DNA of 64,000 bases, taken from positions 5,843,487-5,907,486 of the forward strand of contig OZ024896.1 of the NCBI GenBank assembly GCA_964017195.1, in the 5' to 3' direction. The position numbers were made by a program, and so were the translations under genes. The notes under the pieces were generated by a model. That model made no database searches. It saw nothing but the letters and a program-made list of their open reading frames with translations, and was not told the origin of the DNA. Positions 61,135 through 64,000 of this stretch are shown in pieces. Source of the stretch: Siderastrea radians. Its lineage: Eukaryota > Cnidaria > Anthozoa > Scleractinia > Rhizangiidae. Position 1 is the first letter of the stretch. Every line of letters begins with the position of its first letter.

Positions 61135-61690
61135 TCAAGTCAGTTTTATATAGGAGTCCCCACCATGCCCTCTCCTCCCTCTGTACTTAGTCTTAGGTCT
61201 TCCAGAATGGTCTACAGTGGAAAGATTTTGAACAGCATCTTGTCCTTTAACTTCAAATTGTCTACGAAAACTGCGAGCATCAAGCGCTTCTCGAAGATTT
61301 CCCATGGTATCCATTAAGATCTCCAAATCTCGAACAAAAGTGACTTGATCGGGCCACGATTCCTCCACTCGAGCCAACAACAACCTTACAGTCCGTTTGT
61401 ATTGGTAAAGTCTGCGACACCAGAATTCTGCACTGTCCACTAGGTTGGTAGACAGACGATTTCTTGCTCCTCGTATGTCTCCCACCAGAGACTAAAAGAA
61501 AGAATCAATATTTGGAATGCAGTGGGCTGCCATAAATGCATGTCGTTTGCTGTGCGTGGGATTTCGGACAAGTCATGGTATTAGCACTTAGCACTCAAAC
61601 GAATAAGCGCTATATAAATATTATTGTATTGTATTATTGTATAAAAGTGCGCGAAATATTTATGTTGAAGCTGTATTGAAATTTGTGAGA
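61135..61690 (-). pseudogene. integrase gene, right copy: N-terminal part
   Basis: From ATG 61533 (MAAHCIPNIDSFF, then an in-frame TAG) it continues as DIRGARNRLSTNLVDSAEFW, RLYQYKRTVRLLLARVEESW, TFVRDLEILMDTMGNLREAL and GQDAVQNLSTVDHSGRPK. It is the inverted counterpart of 52431-52930, and here the T-run frame slip is absent. Homology also covers the upstream region (TTTCAATACAGCTTC) to about 61690. Not functional because of the stop and loss of the core. Confidence 0.75.
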
Positions 61691-61710
61691 TCATTTAACT
61701 GTTTTATATA

Positions 61711-62123
61711 TGAAGGGCCCGGTGGAAAAAGGGCGTAAGTGACGATTTGAGGTCAAAATTGAAATTGCTCCTATTTAGCTGAACATTGGCGCAAAGGCTG
61801 GTTTTCATGCGAGGAACGCTGTTGCGCACTTATTTCTTGACCTGAGATCTAAAATTTGAAGAATTAGCGTGATTTTTTCTCTGCCTGAACTAAAAACAAA
61901 GGAATTCAACCTAGAATCCGCGGTCCTGTTGTTTTCTTTGTGTCAGTTTTAAGCAAAAGTAATACGCTAATTCTTCAAATTTTAGATCTCAGGTCAAGAA
62001 ATAAGTGCGCAACAGCGTTCCTCACATGAAAACCAGCCTGTGTGCCAATGTTCAGCTAAATAGGAACAATTTCGATTTTAATCTCAAATCGTCACCTACG
62101 CCCTTTTTCCACCGGGCCCTTCA
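61711..62123. mobile_element. 413-bp foldback MITE in the right arm
   Basis: TGAAGGGCCCGGTGGAAAAA at the left is mirrored at the right (TTTTTCCACCGGGCCCTTCA). The arms of about 155-160 bp pair almost throughout (GAGATCTAAAATTTGAAGAA and its inverse) around a centre near 61900-61950. Non-coding. Confidence 0.9.
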
Positions 62124-62139
62124 TATGTAAAATGAAAGC

Positions 62140-62320
62140 GGGTCGCAGGATTTTGAAGTATAAATATTGCAATTTGGATATACATATCGCAGTTTTGGAC
62201 ATATACATTGCACTTTGGATATATAAATATCTACTGTAATTTGGACATCAATATGGCAACTCGCTATATAAATATCACTCTTCGACATTCTGAGCCTGTT
62301 TGATAGGCATACTTCATCCA
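62140..62320 (-). repeat. right terminal arm of the 11-kb inverted structure
   Basis: Reverse complement of 51232-51418, ending in GAGCCTGTTTGATAGGCAT. Short direct similarity CTTCAT outside both ends may be a target duplication. Confidence 0.85.
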
Positions 62321-62424
62321 AACCAGTGCTCAATTCAATCTGGTGCAATGATTGTTTTCTTTCAAGCTTTAAATTAAGTACTTGTGTATTTCTCAAACCC
62401 TTGTCCTTTCTTTGTTTTAAGAAA

Positions 62425-62495
62425 ATGGCTTCCCCTGCTGGGCCAGCAACCGATAATGTAAGAGTGGCAATCAGGGTTCGTCCACTAATTAAAAG
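62425..62495 (+). CDS. CENPE: CENP-E-like kinesin-7, coding exon 1 (gene continues past window)
   Basis: ATG 62425 opens MASPAGPATDNVRVAIRVRP, the first motor-domain strand (V-x-VRVRP type), and ends at AAAAG|GTAAGT with two bases of a split codon. Exons 62869-62972 and 63728-63817 join in phase, giving about 88 residues with HWRILNRNTITQV, SFDRIFDV and VYDDF...AMDGFNG. Conserved kinesin features are VRPL, the F-D-R-I/V-F block and the GFNG preceding the ATP-binding P-loop, which lies beyond the window. HW before the I-x-Q-V strand and the YSFDR-type block favour CENP-E, the kinetochore-associated plus-end motor of chromosome congression. The start is preceded by an acceptor (TTTTAAG), so a 5' UTR exon is likely. 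Confidence 0.82.
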
Positions 62496-62868
62496 GTAAG
62501 TTTTGACCGCTTGGCCGTGGTACAACTTAAAGTCAAATAATGAGCATGAGCAGTCAGATCTAGATTATCTACATCTGAGTGCTGATGATCACAGGGTAAT
62601 TGCAAGGTGCAATCAGATAGCTGGGAATGGAAAGCTGCAATTTTATATAAAACTTAAGGTTGACTGGCTGTGAAATGTTGTTGTACACATCCCATGGCCA
62701 GCCAAAAATTAGGCTGCGGCCATTTTTAACAGCTCGTTGCTACTGCAGTTAGAACAAATGCCACCTGATTGCTTAGTGCTTTGATTAGTATATAAGGTCA
62801 TGGTCAGTAACCTCTGCAGGTGACATTTTAGAACATGACAATGTTAATATTTTTATCCTGCCATCCAG

Positions 62869-62972
62869 GGAAAATGATTCTCATTTACAAACTCACTGGA
62901 GAATATTAAACAGAAACACCATAACCCAAGTCAACAAGGGGAAGTTGATGACGAATTCTTGTTACAGTTTTG
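62869..62972 (+). CDS. CENPE: CENP-E-like kinesin, coding exon 2
   Basis: Acceptor CATCCAG|GG and donor TTTTG|GTAAGC bound 104 nt, read in phase with exon 1 as ENDSHLQTHWRILNRNTITQ and VNKGKLMTNSCYSF. No stop in frame. Confidence 0.82.
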
Positions 62973-63727
62973 GTAAGCTACGTGTTTTGTTTTGTTGTTA
63001 TGCCGGTGATTGAAATTATGGAATGAGTGAAGTTCAATTCAGCCTGAAATCTCATAAGTACTTTACAATAATTATTAGATGACAACATATCCGGAGTATA
63101 ATTTACAGACTGGAATGATGGCACAAAGTCCTGTTAAAAAATTAATACCGGTAATACTAATTATTATGGTACTTATAAAATGTCACCACACACAAGGCCA
63201 TCAAATCACTGTGACGGGTCCCTGAAAAACAAACCAGTTTGTATAAATGGGAAGAGTCACAGGAACCAAATTTTTGGTCCCCACCACTAGATTTCGCATG
63301 AAGGGACTTAGTTTCTGGGACAGTTTGCAGGTGCCATGTTTGATGTAAGAAAAATTGCAGTAGTGATGTTAGACTTAGAAGGCTATTTATTATTATTACA
63401 GTTTTCTTTGGTGAAGAAACAAACAAAGACAAAACAGCATATTTCTTTTTCTGGATGCTGGAAGAAAGAAATCCAGTCAATTGCAACTGTTCTATACTCA
63501 TATGCTAAACTTCTAAAATTCTAGTTAGAAGGGGGCACAATAACATATACCATGGAATAATTGTGCCACGATGTATACAGTCCAATTGATTCTCAAATCA
63601 GGGCCGTAGAGAAGGTGTTTGAGTTCTCCCTACACTATAATGTAAATTAAACCTGCTTACATGACAGAATTAACTTTCAACCGAACAGAGCTTACTTAAG
63701 GTTCTAATTGATATAATATTATTTTAG

Positions 63728-63817
63728 ATAGAATATTTGATGTCACAAGTACCACACAAGATGTTTACGATGATTTTGGTCAGCCAATAGTCCTCTCAGC
63801 CATGGATGGATTTAACG
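63728..63817 (+). CDS. CENPE: CENP-E-like kinesin, coding exon 3
   Basis: Acceptor TATTTTAG|AT and donor TTTAACG|GTTGGT bound 90 nt reading DRIFDVTSTTQDVYDDFGQP and IVLSAMDGFN. The last codon (Gly) is completed by the next exon, which should carry the P-loop; it is not found before 64000. Confidence 0.82.
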
Positions 63818-64000
63818 GTTGGTTGAATTTTTTGTAGCGTTCAGGCATTAGCTTATCGTTGTTGACATTAGCTGTCAGGGTTCTTTGGCAATTAGCATTC
63901 AGGGGCAGTGGGTGGCTCTTGTACCTCGGTGAGTGGTCAGCGGTTATGGGTGGGGGGGGGGGACGCTTGGACCAAGCAGCGGTCTATGGTCTGGCATTCC
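63818..64000 (+). other. start of kinesin intron 3
   Basis: Non-coding, G-run at about 63951-63962. Introns 1 and 2 (62496-62868 and 62973-63727) likewise show no inserted element that I can recognise. Confidence 0.6.

Overview
This window looks like animal nuclear DNA, most probably from an anthozoan cnidarian such as a stony coral. The evidence is AT-rich intergenic DNA, GT-AG introns, a tandem family of intronless class A (rhodopsin-like) GPCR genes of a kind typically expanded in cnidarians, and a dense mix of retroelements (BEL/Pao, Gypsy, DIRS/Ngaro-like, L2/CR1-like LINE, SINE) and small inverted-repeat DNA elements. The species assignment is inference; nothing here is prokaryotic.

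From 1 to about 27 kb lies a GPCR cluster. It holds the 3' end of one plus-strand receptor (2-88), two receptors intact on the minus strand (3445-4371 and 25880-26779), a third with a damaged N-terminus (13947-14860), a broken receptor (18995-19600) and a short relic (about 13385-13453). Receptors and flanks were copied as large blocks: 4590-8515 pairs with 15215-17985, and 13454-15215 pairs with 25440-27075. Mobile elements landed in single copies after duplication: a LINE at 5541-7130, an inverted-repeat element at 16354-17192 and a Gypsy element at 20855-25344. The other copies therefore serve as paralogous empty sites.

From about 27 to 46 kb is a repeat-rich region with further copies of the flanking blocks. 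Two insertions here have TTAA target duplications. One is a foldback element (37809-45668) that was later split by a full-length BEL/Pao retrotransposon (39253-45488). Its 268-bp LTRs differ at one visible position, it has a 5-bp target duplication, and it carries one uninterrupted 1859-codon gag-pol frame, so it is young. An OB-fold-like ORF (34902-35678, minus) is the only other sizeable ORF here.

From about 46 to 51 kb are a SINE-like element, a decayed PHD-finger-like exon, a MITE nested in another inverted-repeat element, and a Harbinger-type MITE with TTA duplications.

From about 51.2 to 62.3 kb is an 11-kb inverted structure. Its arms carry two broken, oppositely oriented copies of an integrase-domain gene. 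One copy is split by a small TIR element (8-bp duplication), which is itself split by a 6.9-kb tyrosine-recombinase retrotransposon. That retrotransposon has the A1-ORFs-B1-A2-B2 split direct repeats of Ngaro/PAT-type elements. Its gag appears to be spliced, with a 1.8-kb intron full of a 49-bp minisatellite. Its RT frame has a single stop at the catalytic box, and its recombinase is intact.

The window ends in the first three coding exons of a CENP-E-like kinesin-7 (62425 onward, plus strand). A plausible CCAAT/TATA-like promoter and 5' UTR exon at about 50997-51202 would place the whole 11-kb nest inside the first intron of this mitotic motor gene.
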